64,000 nt of DNA from Nematostella vectensis (GCF_932526225.1 NC_064042.1:4943001-5007000); one strand, 5' to 3'; positions 57,301 through 64,000 are shown, counted from the stretch's first letter. Translations and numbers: made by a program. The notes: generated from the letters alone by a model not told the origin.

Positions 57301-60300
57301 ATAACAACTGTTTTCACGTCTTTTCTTACAGACCAAGCTACGAAAAGAGCAAGATTGCTGGCCGTGCAAAGGGGGCAAGTACTGCGAAGGGCACGGCGCC
57401 AAGGAGTTCCCAAGCAGCAACTCTGGTGACTGTGCTGCCGGCTTCTACTGCGTCCAGGGTGTCAACACGCCACGCCCTAGCACCAACTTTAGCGGTATCG
57501 GAGGGGTGTGCCCTCCCGGCGCCTACTGCCCCTTGGGTACCGCTGAGCCTATCGGATGCCCTAATGGGACGTTCAGTAATGTTTCTCAGTTGGAGAGTGC
57601 TGGTGATTGTACGCTATGCTCGGATGGCATGTATTGCGAGCAATCAAACCTCACAAGCCCGACCGGTGGGTAGTACATTTATGTATATCTTTCGTGGAAC
57701 TACTGTAGGGCGTGATACTACTGTATCACGCCCTTCTCTGGTAGTCATTATATGTTTTTTTGTAATTCAAAACTCTGGTAATCAAAAATATAAAATTTCC
57801 CTTTCAATTGATAGTTTAAAAATATAATTGAGCACTTTTAATCGTATAATGGATTTAGATTAATCGTGATTAATTTAAATATACCATATGCATTTTGTAG
57901 GCATTTCATAGGCTATGAAACCCCGTGTCACGCAAGTCGGACCCATGGTCTTTAATGTTCTTGCTTTCTTCACAGGTCCTTGTGCTCCTGGCTTTTACTG
58001 CAAACGCGGCTCAAACACGGCACGACCAAGCACCACTACAAGCTCAGGCGGGCCCTGCACCGCGGGACACTTCTGTCCTGAAGGGACCTCAGTACCCAAG
58101 CCATGCCGAGCTGGTACCTATAACCCCAAGATCGGAGAAGCAGAGTGCTTCAGCTGTATGGAGGGTTATTACTGCCCAGAGGGATCCACCGATTACTCGA
58201 CCACGCCCTGTCCAGAAGGGCACTACTGCCCCAATGGGACAAGGACCCGTACAGAATTCCCTTGTCCGAAGGGGTACTTTAACAATCGCACCCATGGCCA
58301 AAGTCAAGCTGACTGTCTCCCGTGCCCCGGTGGAAGTTTCTGTGATGTCGCGGGGTTATCTGGCCCTACAGGTCTCTGTGACCCTGGGTATTTCTGCGTT
58401 CGCGCCGCATGGCAGAGAAGCCCTGTTGACTACGATAACTTCACTTCTGGATCCTGCCTCTGCCCAAGTACCACCACTGGTGGAGAGTGCCAACCGGGAT
58501 TCTTCTGCCCTGGGGGATCACATGAGCCAACACCCTGTACCGGCGGGAAGTACTGTCAGACTAAAGGTCTTCATGCTGAAACCGGACCGTGCGATGCTGG
58601 GTTTTATTGCACGAGCGGCGCCCGCTACCGCCGGCCTACTGACGGAATCACAGGCGATATCTGTCCTCCAGGGCGATATTGCGAACAAGGAACCAAGGTG
58701 CCCGAGCTGTGTCCTCAAGGGACGTTCTCTAACAATACAGGAAACAAAAACGTGTCTTATTGTTTTGCTTGCACTGGCGGGTATTATTGTCAAGGCCAAG
58801 GAAAAACAGAGCCAACCGGCAAATGTGATCCTGGTTTCTACTGTCCCGGGGGTGACTCTAACCCGACTCCTTATCCCTGTACAAAGGGACATTATTGCCC
58901 CAAGGGCACCTCGGCACCGGTGAAGTGCCCTTCAGGGTCTTACCAAGATGAGCCCCAGAAGGACTCCTGTAAAGTGTGCCCAGAGGGACATTTCTGCGAC
59001 AACAAGAACGACCTGAGTGATTATACAAGTTATATTTGTCCCAAGGGGTATTACTGCCCTAACGGGACCGAGTATAGCACCCAATATGGCTGTCTTCCTG
59101 GTTACTATGGTAACGCGACCAAGCTTCACAGTGCCTCCCAATGTCTGCCGTGTCCTCCAGGGAAGTTTTGTCTAGGTGAGTGCTTCACAGACTTTACTCA
59201 CAAGGAAACTTTAAATGACGATTCGCAAACTATGATTCTTGAATTTATGAGTACTGGTTTCATTTAGTAAGTTTTTGTGTTGTCGCAGGATCATCCGACT
59301 CTAACCATGGAGACTGTCACGCCGGCTTCCACTGCATTCTCGGCTCCAGTACACCAACACCTAACGACAATGTTAAAGGCAGACGCTGTCCGGAAGGACG
59401 TTACTGTGTGTCCGGAACCAAAGCACCAGAGAACTGCCCCCAGGGCACATTCTCCAACTCTCTTGGACTTCCCGCAGAAAGCAACTGCACGGGCTGTACC
59501 CCTGGCATGTATTGCAATGGGACTGGACTTACTGAACCGTCCGGTCCATGCTGGCCGAGATATTTCTGCTCCGGACGGGCCACCCATCCTGCGCCTCAAG
59601 ATGGTGTCACGGGTGGAAACTGTACAGCCGGACATTATTGTCCCGGACAAACGCCAGAACCGATACCATGTGAGGTATGTGTTAGCAAGTATCTGTCACC
59701 AGAAAAAAAAATATCGTCGAAATGAGCTGAAGCAAGTAGTACCCTTATTATGCTTTGCTACTTTTCTGATGAAGTCTTCTTACAAATAACAATGCAGAGT
59801 TTATTTGAAAACGTCTGAAGTCACGAAGTCTCGTGCCATAAGCTGATCATTTCTTCGATCTTTGCTCAATTCTCAGGATGGCAGTTACATGAAAGATCAG
59901 CTCGCTGATGCCTGTATTCCTTGTCCAGCGGGTTCATATTGTGTCGACGATAAGAGTCAAGACCCCAGGCCTTGTCCTCTCGGCTACTATTGTCCGCAGA
60001 GTACTGGATTCAACTGGAAACCCTGCCTCAAGGGGACCTATGGTGACTCGGCAGGACTTGCTAATATCACATGTGAGTCTTGTGCATAATGCTGGTCGAA
60101 CTTCGACAGCTCAAGCATTCGCCTGGAAACGCTGTTTCAGTTGCAGTTGATGTAACGTTAGCCTCACTTTTTTCACCCAGTTCAACTTTTCATAAGAGAA
60201 AATATTGCTCGACCATACGTATTTATTTTTTATTTTTAGTGATCGAGACTTATCGTGTGAAAGTAGCCTAAGAGAACATACACTATGGAACCACGCTCTA

Positions 60301-63300
60301 AGGATATCATTTTAATAAGAATCATTCGCTATGAACGACAATCTTGTCACTACCCATTTAAATTTAAGCCCCCAGGAAGGATCCCTCTTTGATATTGTTT
60401 TGATCGTTTAATCCCTTTTTCATCTAGTTTTGGTTGTTTAATTCATTTTTGATCTAGTTTTGATTCTTTAATCCATGTTTGATCTAGTTTTGATTTTTTG
60501 ATCTGCAGCTTGTCGCCCTTGTGGATCCGGAAAATTTTGTGCCTACGACAACGCCACCTCGGAGACCGGTCCCTGCAGCCCTGGCTACTACTGCCGCAAA
60601 GGTGCAGACACGCCCACTCCGGGGTACGGTGCTCTCGGAGATGCCGGTCCATGCCCAGAGGGCCACTTCTGTCCAGGCAGCACCGGAGAACCTGAAGACT
60701 GCCCAATAGGGACCTATTCCAATGTGACCCACCTTGAGCGAGCGGACCAGTGTGAGAAGTGTGGATATGGCCATTACTGTAGTCAGCCGGGGATAACTGA
60801 ATATTCAGGACAGTGTGACCCTGGGTTCTACTGCTTGAGGGGCTCCGAGAGCCGCAACCCACCTAACGTGACCGAGTCAGGAGGGCCTTGCCCCAAGGGA
60901 CATTACTGCCCCAGAGGGACTTCTTACCCGTTGGGTTGCGTTGAAGGAACGTATAATGATCGGACCGGACAGGAAGCGTGCACGGAGTGCTGCGCCGGGT
61001 TCTACTGTCCGTCCAACTCGTCCTCGTGCAGCTTGGGATGTCCGACCGGACACTACTGTCCGAATGGTACAAAGACCGAGTCCCAGTACCCATGTCCGCG
61101 TGGCACTTTTAACAACCAGACCGGCCAACAGGCGTTCAGGTAGTGCATCATTAAGATCTATAGATAGTACCGCGTGTTCGACTGATCCTGTGTGCGTGCT
61201 TATGTGTGAACAATGTTCACGCTTCTGTCTCAATCTTCATTATTTTGCTCATTTTAATGTCGCAATTTTTTAATGATTTTATTGTATGCAAAGCGCAATT
61301 CATGATTGATTTGATAAACATGTCGTTGTGCAAAACCCTGCAATTACAGATTTCAACTGTGTAGTGCTGAAAGAAATGGGTTCTCTCCTTATCTTTCCTA
61401 TAACAACATTTCATACCTTTTCTAATATATTTTTTTCTGCGGCAGTGCTTGTGAGCCATGCTTGCCGGGCAAATACTGCGGGAGCGAAGGGCTTACTAAC
61501 CCTTCCGGAGACTGTGCAAAGGGGTTTTACTGCGTGCGAGGGGCGTGGTCGCGGGAGCCGACCGACATGGGTGTGATGCGGTACTTCTCCAACGCCTCGC
61601 AGTGTTACTGTAGTAACGAGACTACAGGTGGCATGTGCCAACCGGGAGAATTCTGCCCTGAGGGGTCACAGCAACCAACGCCCTGCACCCCAGGCAAGTT
61701 TTGTTATTTGTGCAAACCTAAGGTTGGTCCCGTGGTTTTTATTGAACCACAAGTTTTAAAGAGCCGTTGTCAGTCACACCTTTGTTATTGTTTTCATTTA
61801 ATATTGGAAGGCACATAATGTGTAAAAATCTCGAAATAATCATCGAAAAGTAAATGTGAATACTTTATTTACAATCGAAAGTATTGCATTGGTTTCGGCA
61901 ATGGATGCTTTTTCACTCTTGGTACTTTGCTAGGATGAAAAAATGGCTGACAAATGCTGTTTAAGCATGATGCTAATAATGCTTGACCTTAGGAGCAGAC
62001 AATTGAGGACCTGAGAAACTCGAGAGCCACCCCTAAAAGTTCTAGATACATCATCTGCGCTGCTACATTCAAAGTGATAGAAGAGCGTGTTGAATACTTG
62101 GAAGTTCTTTCCTTCAAAGTGATAAAAACTGCATATTGACTATGACTACTTGATGAGTTCTTGGGAAATACTGTTGATTCATTGCAAACTTTTATATAAA
62201 GCAAAGAAAGGGTAATGAAGAGATATGAATATCCCAGAACAAAGAACCCAGAAATATGGCCATAGAATGAAGTGCTCTGTTTTCAAATGTTTTGGATCTG
62301 CACTTGGCCTTCAGCAGTCTACTTGTTCATGCCACCAACTAATTCTCGAGAGAGCTAGTTTATGATCGTTCTTCATTATTTTTCTACCTTTTATTCATTG
62401 TAGGATTTTACTGCGGCACCAGTGCCCTCCATGCTGTCTCTGGTCCGTGCGACCCTGGTCATTACTGCACACTTGGGGCCAAGGTACCCAATCCCACCGA
62501 CAACACCACCGGGGGACTCTGCTGGAAAGGCCACTTCTGTGAATCCGGCACCTACAACCCGTCAAAATGCCCCATCGGCTCATACTCCCCCTCCCATGGC
62601 AACCGCAATGTCTCCGACTGCGTACCTTGTCTAGCGGGACAGTACTGTGAGTCAGAGGGGCTTGACACGCCCACGGGGCCCTGCGACAAGGGGTACTACT
62701 GCCCCAATGGTCAATCCTCGAAGAGACCCTCAGCATACGTGTGCACACCCGGACACTATTGCACTGAGGGGAGTCCGGTTAAGCGTCCCTGCGCGTCCGG
62801 ATCCTACCAGGATGAGTACCAGAGATGGGATTGCAAGACCTGCCCTGAGGGCTACTACTGCGATGCGACCATACTTAACGCGACGCACTGTGTGCATGGG
62901 GTGCAGCTTCCAACGCCCTGCGTCAAGGGGCACTACTGTACCAATGGGACCACCACGGCCACTGAACACCCCTGTCCTGCCGGTACGTCACATCGGACAT
63001 AACCATAATTTCGACGTCACAGGATGACGTCACATTGTGTATTTGCTTGTCGTTTTGTTCAGACATCACTCCTGTAACGGTCCTTATTTTCGGCAATGTT
63101 CTTGTTCTAAAGATATATATTCAATGCACACGCATTTAACACGAACCCAATTCTTTTCCCAGGTACCTACACAAACCAAACACACAGGAAGACCGATTCG
63201 GAGTGCACTAATTGCCCGGCTGGGAAGTTCTGTGAGGGGACTGGTAACGAGATCTGGGATGATGACTGTGATGCTGGCTTCTGGTGCAAGGGACGTGCGA

Positions 63301-64000
63301 GCAGTAGAGCGCCAACGGATGAAATAACGGGCATTGTATGCTCTACGGGGTAAGAGTCAACGTATGGAATAACAGGCAATATATGTTCTACGGGGCAAGA
63401 GTCGAGCATGTAAAAAGCTCCTAATACCTACACAGATAACCGGATACCTACCCGCTGGTATGTTGCGGGTGGTGTTTAAACGTGGAAACACTATCCTTCA
63501 GCTGAGAACAAAATACGTGCACGACGATATGGAATATATGAATAGGAATAAAGATTTGAACAGAAAAAAAGTCGTTTATAAAAGGCTATCAGTAGCATCG
63601 ACTAGTGGCAAAGATGGCAGCGAGCTGCTGCTGTCACATGATATTTTCCAAGTAATATCATGATGTTATAATATACAGATGAACAATATTTTATTTCTTT
63701 TCCCATGTGCCAGCTTATTGTTTAAATGTTTTTTTTCCCTCAGGTATTATTGCCCCCGCGGCACGCCCGCAGAGCTGCCCTGCGCGGCCGGAAGTTATGG
63801 CGCTACACCGCAGCTGGCGTCACAAACCGAGTGCAAGGGCTGTGAGCCGGGTCAGTACTGTGGCGTCGCAGGGCTCAACCAAACATCCGGGAACTGCTCT
63901 GCTGGATTCTACTGCCGTGGCAACGCATCAGTGGCCGCGCCACCTGATGACAACACAGGTAAACTGTAATATCGTGATGTTAAAGAATATCGACCACCCA
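24040..64000 (+). CDS. Giant secreted/surface protein with tandem GCC2/GCC3-type Cys-rich repeats, 52 exons visible, 3'-partial
   Basis: A signal peptide exon is followed by 51 further exons to 63958, with the last donor open at the window end. Splice phases agree at all 51 junctions, giving 12,208 coding bases (about 4,069 residues) without a stop. The product is almost wholly built from short modules of the form CxxCPxGxYCPxG...CPxGTY, the pattern of GCC2/GCC3 (ephrin-receptor-like) repeats, with very frequent NGT and NxT/S glycosylation sequons. Such proteins are extracellular; I cannot assign a function or an orthologue. No membrane segment appears in the visible part. Exon lists are in the following entries. 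The main uncertainty is whether short phase-0 exons were missed and whether transcripts really join both sides of the 2.6-kb intron at 42552-45172. Confidence 0.8.
24520..25625 (-). mobile_element. 5'-truncated non-LTR retrotransposon (LINE) in intron 2 of the giant gene
   Basis: The minus-strand frame from about 25590 to 24778 encodes the C-terminal part of a LINE reverse transcriptase: a damaged active-site box (CADSSL where family members have an FADD-like motif), then NRWLCANKLALN, YLGVVIDSFLNWKEHI, LYYSLIYPFLTYGAIIWG and QKKAVRII. A 3' UTR follows, and the element ends in a (TTG)n tail, seen on plus as CAACAACAA at 24528-24551. The fingers, endonuclease and ORF1 are missing, so it is a dead-on-arrival insertion. 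The remaining frame is open to its stop, which suggests modest age. Confidence 0.85.
26186..27339 (+). other. Giant gene exons 3-5
   Basis: Exons 26186-26273, 26377-26565 and 27179-27339. They encode early Cys-rich modules: SCSAGYNATEGS, CSACPAGYECSGG, then NCPAGEEVAASKAAC, CAAGEYSNTGEAC and CTPCSIGHQ. Phases are 0, 0 and 2. The last exon begins 21 bases after the end of a MITE. Confidence 0.8.
26902..27157. mobile_element. Complete 256-bp MITE with ATTAAAGC ends
   Basis: The terminal inverted repeats ATTAAAGCCGCATTGTCACC and (reverse complement of the right end) ATTAAAGCTGCATCGTCACC continue inward through CAGTTAACTTCCGG. A truncated copy lies at 4280-4530. It sits immediately before the acceptor of exon 5. 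Confidence 0.8.
27400..27480. repeat. Short dispersed repeat
   Basis: The segment GCTGCCAAAAAGTGGGTCAT followed by TTCTTATT matches the one near 22735-22775. Confidence 0.5.
28000..28165. repeat. Dispersed G-rich repeat (inverse of 1370-1590)
   Basis: Begins GAAGGGGGGGGGGAGGGGCAG, runs through CCATATATTTCCTTATATTT and ends CCCCCCTAGATCTGCCCCTG, resembling the repeat at 1370-1590 read on the other strand. Confidence 0.5.
28525..28770. repeat. Dispersed repeat, 'TTTCCATCGGCTAATT' family
   Basis: Contains CATTTCCATCAGCTAATTCA, TGATATTTTCAATCAAATAT, CTTACAAATAAACCACTGTA and GAGTGGGTGATCAAAATT, the family order also seen at 3571-3775 and, reversed, at 56655-56850. Confidence 0.65.
30458..33006 (+). 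repeat. Recent segmental duplication of two exons and their intron (offset 1356 bp)
   Basis: Bases about 30458-31650 recur at about 31814-33006. Each copy holds two exons (30508-30804 and 31344-31640; 31864-32160 and 32700-32996) plus the intron between. The two copies of the second exon differ at 3 of 297 bases. The first exons differ at 10 of 297, changing four residues (F/Y, H/N, A/T, D/E). The spacer 31651-31813 includes about 60 bases that match intron 7 at 29385-29442. Confidence 0.92.
33034..33269 (+). pseudogene. Relic exon, decayed copy of exons 10/12
   Basis: An acceptor (TTTAATCATAG) is followed by TTGCC, then blocks that align in order with exon 12: ACTTACAAACATCA, GGTCTCTTGTTG, GGTGCATTTTGTCC, TAGCAAATTTTACTTTTAG, GGCACTTTAT, AGCACCCCATGCAAA, and an end GGGGGTTATAAGTGAGC against AGGGTCATAGGTGAGA. 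Several deletions break the frame, so it cannot be a normal module. It lies directly after exon 12, where a third copy of the duplication would be expected. Confidence 0.75.
33300..33322. repeat. Short interstitial telomere-like stretch
   Basis: ACCCTAACCCCTAACCCTAA is three imperfect copies of CCCTAA, the complement of the animal telomere repeat TTAGGG. Confidence 0.6.
34740..35095. repeat. Degenerate tandem array upstream of exon 15, resembling that exon's acceptor
   Basis: About five copies of a 50-60-bp unit with TTGCCTCTCTCCTTGGTAT, ATGCTATCAGGTCTCC and TATTATTAATCTAT. The copy near 34746 (CTCTCCTGGATATATGTTAT) closely matches the first bases of exon 15 (CTCTCCTGGATACTATGCCA). The array therefore seems to derive from the intron end plus exon start. 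A 74-bp fold-back interrupts it at 34802-34875. Confidence 0.65.
34802..34875. repeat. 74-bp near-perfect hairpin
   Basis: The left arm TAGCCTGCTAGCTGGCTCTC pairs with GAGAGCCGGCAAGCAGGCTA at the right. The stem resumes with AGAGTTTTTGG against CCCAAAACTCC after a five-base bulge. It could be a tiny MITE or a hairpin RNA precursor; sequence alone does not decide. Confidence 0.6.
36250..36605. repeat. Degenerate short tandem repeat in intron 17
   Basis: Many irregular copies of a unit of roughly 11 bp, such as TTCAATACTGG and TTTAATACTAG. No coding potential is visible. Confidence 0.75.
36901..37500. repeat. 29-bp minisatellite copied from the exon 18 / intron 18 boundary
   Basis: About 20 copies in which CTTGTAAACCCTGTCAATC (the last coding bases of exon 18) is followed by GGTAAGAAA (its splice donor). 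The first unit is the real exon end at 36901-36921. Common variants have CCGGTCCATCCA in place of CCTGTCAATCTG. Most units keep a usable GTAAGA donor. Confidence 0.95.
39028..39216. repeat. Duplicated splice acceptor region before exon 22
   Basis: Three copies, 83-88 bp apart, of TTTAACATGGTTCTTTTCTC, then GTTAG, then AAATAACATCACCGCGTGTAA. The third copy is the true acceptor, with exon 22 starting at 39217. The two decoys, at 39046 and 39134, reach an in-frame stop within about 40 bases. Confidence 0.88.
39452..39628. mobile_element. 177-bp MITE with 32-bp terminal inverted repeats
   Basis: The left end GCTGATTTAGACAACATGAT and the right end ATCATGCTGTCTAAATCAGC are inverted repeats, extending inward through TTAGTTGTATGC. 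Internal GTAGTTGTAGG and TTGTAGCATGC modules also pair. It lies in intron 22. Confidence 0.88.
40262..41735. repeat. 1.45-kb minisatellite copied from the exon 24 donor boundary
   Basis: Exon 24 ends GCTGTGTGCTTGCAG and the donor is GTATGC. Downstream, GTGTGCTTGCAGGTATGATC and its variants (TGTGTTTGTAGGTGTGGTAT, TATGTGCAGGTATGATA) repeat more than 60 times in units of about 17-21 bp, often as a 38-bp dimer. Nearly every unit preserves AG/GTATG, an acceptor-donor-like hexamer. Confidence 0.93.
42119..42290. repeat. Dispersed repeat shared with 22915-23015
   Basis: GGGGGGTGCGAAATCCGAAAAAGTGGACC, a G run, GAAAATCTG and GGCTACATACC correspond to GCGTAATCCGTAAAAGTGGA and GAATTGGCTACAAA near 22929-23010. 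Confidence 0.55.
42950..43660. repeat. Satellite with embedded CCCTAACCCTC motifs in intron 26
   Basis: About 30 units of 22-27 bp. The first part repeats GAAGCACCCATAACCCTCG, the middle part AGAAATACCCCTAACCCTCT followed by TGCTCGT. Each unit holds one telomere-like CCCTAACCC (or CCATAACCC). Confidence 0.9.
43704..43730 (+). CDS. Possible 27-base in-frame microexon of the giant gene
   Basis: CTTAATCAG precedes a 27-base segment encoding GSGGLQPG plus one residue (nine codons, Gly-rich), followed by GTAAGT. Both splice sites are good and the segment is phase 0-0, so it can be included or skipped between exons 26 and 27 without frameshift. It has no Cys and no family similarity, so support is only structural. 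Confidence 0.3.
44045..44320. repeat. 57-bp tandem repeat in intron 26
   Basis: Five decaying copies of CAAGTGTTATCAT, AAGCACTAGATCACAGTTAA and GGGTTTTCGCATGTAAAC. No coding potential is visible. Confidence 0.8.
44925..45005. repeat. Dispersed repeat fragment, 'TTTCCATCGGCTAATT' family
   Basis: TTCTAGCAAAGTACCAAG followed by AATTTCCATCGGCTGATTG repeats the family core. Confidence 0.5.
45173..47827 (+). other. Giant gene exons 27-31
   Basis: Exons 45173-45354, 45807-46049, 46457-46722, 46915-47286 and 47645-47827. They encode CPAGHFCPNISSIP, CSPGYICRGHNTSPTP, CPPGYFCPEGTIGYPTR, CKLGFYCPSGDRYGD, CPPGYYCLAGSATPIPC, CSAGYYCPAGSILPNATR and CPLKTISPTQWPC. Phases are 2, 2, 1, 1 and 1. The acceptor of exon 30 (TTTTATCCAAAG) is weak but is the one that keeps frame. 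From here on modules increasingly have the aromatic YYC or FYC core. Confidence 0.78.
48058..48318. mobile_element. MITE-like element with GGGCGGATNCAGG ends
   Basis: The left end AGGGAGCGGATACAGGGAGG and the right end (reverse complement CCAGGGGCGAATGCAGGAT) form imperfect terminal repeats. GGTGGATATCCACCCCCC inside pairs with ATTATCCACCCCCTC. It lies in intron 31. Confidence 0.55.
48572..49035. repeat. 41-bp CpG-rich minisatellite in intron 32
   Basis: About 11 units, alternating 41 and 42 bp: GCGACGCGCGCTACCGTGGC, then CACCAATACAAAGTTATCCA; variants end AGTGTTATAGT. Each unit has five or six CpGs in an otherwise AT-rich intron. Confidence 0.93.
49690..49830. repeat. Degenerate duplicates of the exon 33 donor
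   Basis: Exon 33 ends GGCATCGGCAATTTCTCG with donor GTAAGTCA. The intron then holds CATCGGCACGC, CATCGGCAAATTACTTGTAA and CATCGGCAAATTCTCGATAA followed by GTCA, which are decaying copies of the same boundary. Confidence 0.7.
52366..52965. repeat. 22-bp minisatellite copied from the exon 37 donor boundary
   Basis: Exon 37 ends GAGCGTGCATACACCTCG followed by donor GTAAGA. Immediately after, GTAAGAGCGTGCATATACCT followed by CG repeats about 27 times. The first third is homogeneous; later copies form a higher-order unit of about 65 bp with TGGGTAGGGGTACGC and TCGGTTAGGTGT variants. Most early copies retain a full GTAAGA donor. Confidence 0.95.
53290..53405. repeat. Dispersed repeat, 'TTTCCATCGGCTAATT' family
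   Basis: CATCCATTTCCATCGGCTGA, ACGACATTTTCAATGGAATT and GACGGCTGACAGAGAC follow the family order. Confidence 0.55.
54405..54850. repeat. 77-bp tandem repeat in intron 40
   Basis: Five to six copies of CTGACATCCAATACCCTTCT, TCACGATTCTACCTCTTATA, then CCTCGCTGAGCCAGAAATAA or CCTGGCTAAGGCAGAAATCA. The two sub-types alternate, giving a dimeric unit of about 154 bp. It does not resemble exon 40. Confidence 0.88.
56021..56130 (+). repeat. tRNA-derived SINE head
   Basis: TGGCGCAGTTGG at 56025-56036 is a perfect RNA polymerase III A box, and GGTTCGGGTTC at 56083-56093 is a near-consensus B box. The spacing is tRNA-like. No cloverleaf with acceptor stem is evident, so it is a SINE promoter region rather than a tRNA gene. 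Confidence 0.6.
56655..56850. repeat. Dispersed repeat, 'TTTCCATCGGCTAATT' family, reverse copy
   Basis: TGTCGATCACCCACTCCTTT, GTTATTGTTTATCATTG, TTTTTCGCAAGGAAACTTCA, TATTTGATTGAAAATATC and AGCCAATGGAAATGGATGC are all present in family order; this is one of the most complete copies. Confidence 0.7.
57332..59674 (+). other. Giant gene exons 44-46, including a 1200-base exon
   Basis: Exons 57332-57665, 57976-59175 and 59289-59674, phases 1, 1 and 0. Exon 45 encodes about 400 residues with more than ten uninterrupted CPxGYYC/CPxGHYC cores (for example CPEGHYCPNGTRTRTEF, CDPGYFCVRAAW and CPKGYYCPNGTEYST). It includes a variant block, CLCPSTTTGGECQPGFFC, that recurs in exon 49. The length contrasts with 90-300-base exons upstream and suggests intron loss or duplication inside the exon. 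Confidence 0.88.
61722..61950. repeat. Dispersed repeat, 'TTTCCATCGGCTAATT' family, reverse copy
   Basis: CACACCTTTGTTATTGTTTT, ATTTACAATCGAAAGTAT, GCAATGGATGC, TTCACTCTTGGTACTTTGCT and AGGATGAAAAAATGGCTGAC parallel 56655-56850 and 13040-13200. Another copy begins at the window end (ATATCGACCACCCA, 63985-64000). Confidence 0.6.
63360..63405. repeat. Single duplicate of the exon 51 donor boundary
   Basis: Bases 63313-63358 (exon end with its donor: CAACGGATGAAATAACGGGC through CTCTACGGGGTAAGAGTC) recur at 63360-63405 as CAACGTATGGAATAACAGGC through TTCTACGGGGCAAGAGTC. In the second copy the donor GT has become GC. Confidence 0.85.

Larger units (their letters stand above)
59877..63958 (+). 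other. Giant gene exons 47-52, open at the window end
   Basis: Exons 59877-60072, 60509-61139, 61446-61693, 62404-62982, 63163-63349 and 63744-63958, phases 1, 2, 1, 1, 2 and 1. Cores include CPAGSYCVDDKSQDP, CDPGFYCLRGSESRNP, CLPGKYCGSEGLTNPSG, CDPGHYCTLGAKVP and CEPGQYCGVAGLNQTSG. Exon 49 ends at a GC donor (CCAG then GCAAGT). The donor after 63958 (GTAAAC) points to at least one more exon beyond the window. Confidence 0.8.

Noticed and set aside
57925-58923. Second plus-strand frame of 332 codons inside exon 45
   Set aside because: Off-frame shadow of the Cys-rich coding frame; it has no domain pattern, and the in-frame reading continues the CPxGYYC modules.
61694-61818. Extension of exon 49 through the GC site (reading on to KFCYLCKPK and beyond)
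   Set aside because: It runs into the dispersed repeat and a stop at 61816-61818, and using the GT at 61724 breaks frame with exon 50; the GC donor fits the paralogous block.

Overview
This is a eukaryotic genomic window: genes are split into short exons with GT-AG introns, intergenic DNA is AT-rich, and MITE-like fold-back elements, a LINE fragment, minisatellites and poly-G tracts are common. The gene content (a Rap1GAP-type GAP joined to BTB-BACK, a CUB-domain membrane protein, MMACHC, and a very large Cys-rich protein of GCC2/GCC3 'CPxGxYC' repeats) indicates an animal. The style best fits an anthozoan cnidarian such as a sea anemone; that is an inference, not something read directly from the sequence.

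Layout. (1) 3-14756, plus strand: 3' part of a 17-exon gene with a Rap1GAP-like RapGAP domain, then a BTB/POZ domain with a Ser-rich insert, then a BACK region. All splice phases agree, so it reads as one fused protein (773 residues visible). One intron holds a 3.1-kb GAT/AAT-rich array. (2) 14757-17513: convergent intergenic region with old repeats. (3) 21337-17514, minus strand: five-exon type I membrane protein (412 aa) with signal peptide, two CUB domains, one membrane segment and an acidic tail. (4) 21425-22426, plus strand: two-exon MMACHC, whose ATG lies only 87 bp from the ATG of the CUB gene, so the two share a head-to-head promoter. (5) 24040 to beyond the window end: one giant secreted or surface protein gene. 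I could place 52 exons whose phases match at every junction (12,208 coding bases, about 4,069 residues, no stop reached). It has a signal peptide followed by tandem Cys-rich modules with frequent N-glycosylation sequons.

The giant gene is the most interesting part. It grew by exon duplication: seven consecutive 2-2 phase exons of 294-297 bp, a recent 1.2-kb duplication of two exons, and a decayed extra exon copy. At least five, probably seven, of its introns carry tandem repeats whose unit appears to be copied from the neighbouring exon end together with its splice site, which multiplies donor or acceptor sequences. One intron uses a GC-AG donor, supported by alignment of a paralogous block encoded in a single exon elsewhere in the gene.

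All exon boundaries come from reading the sequence (splice consensus, frame continuity, family pattern), without transcripts. Boundaries of repeats are approximate unless an inverted-repeat end is stated.
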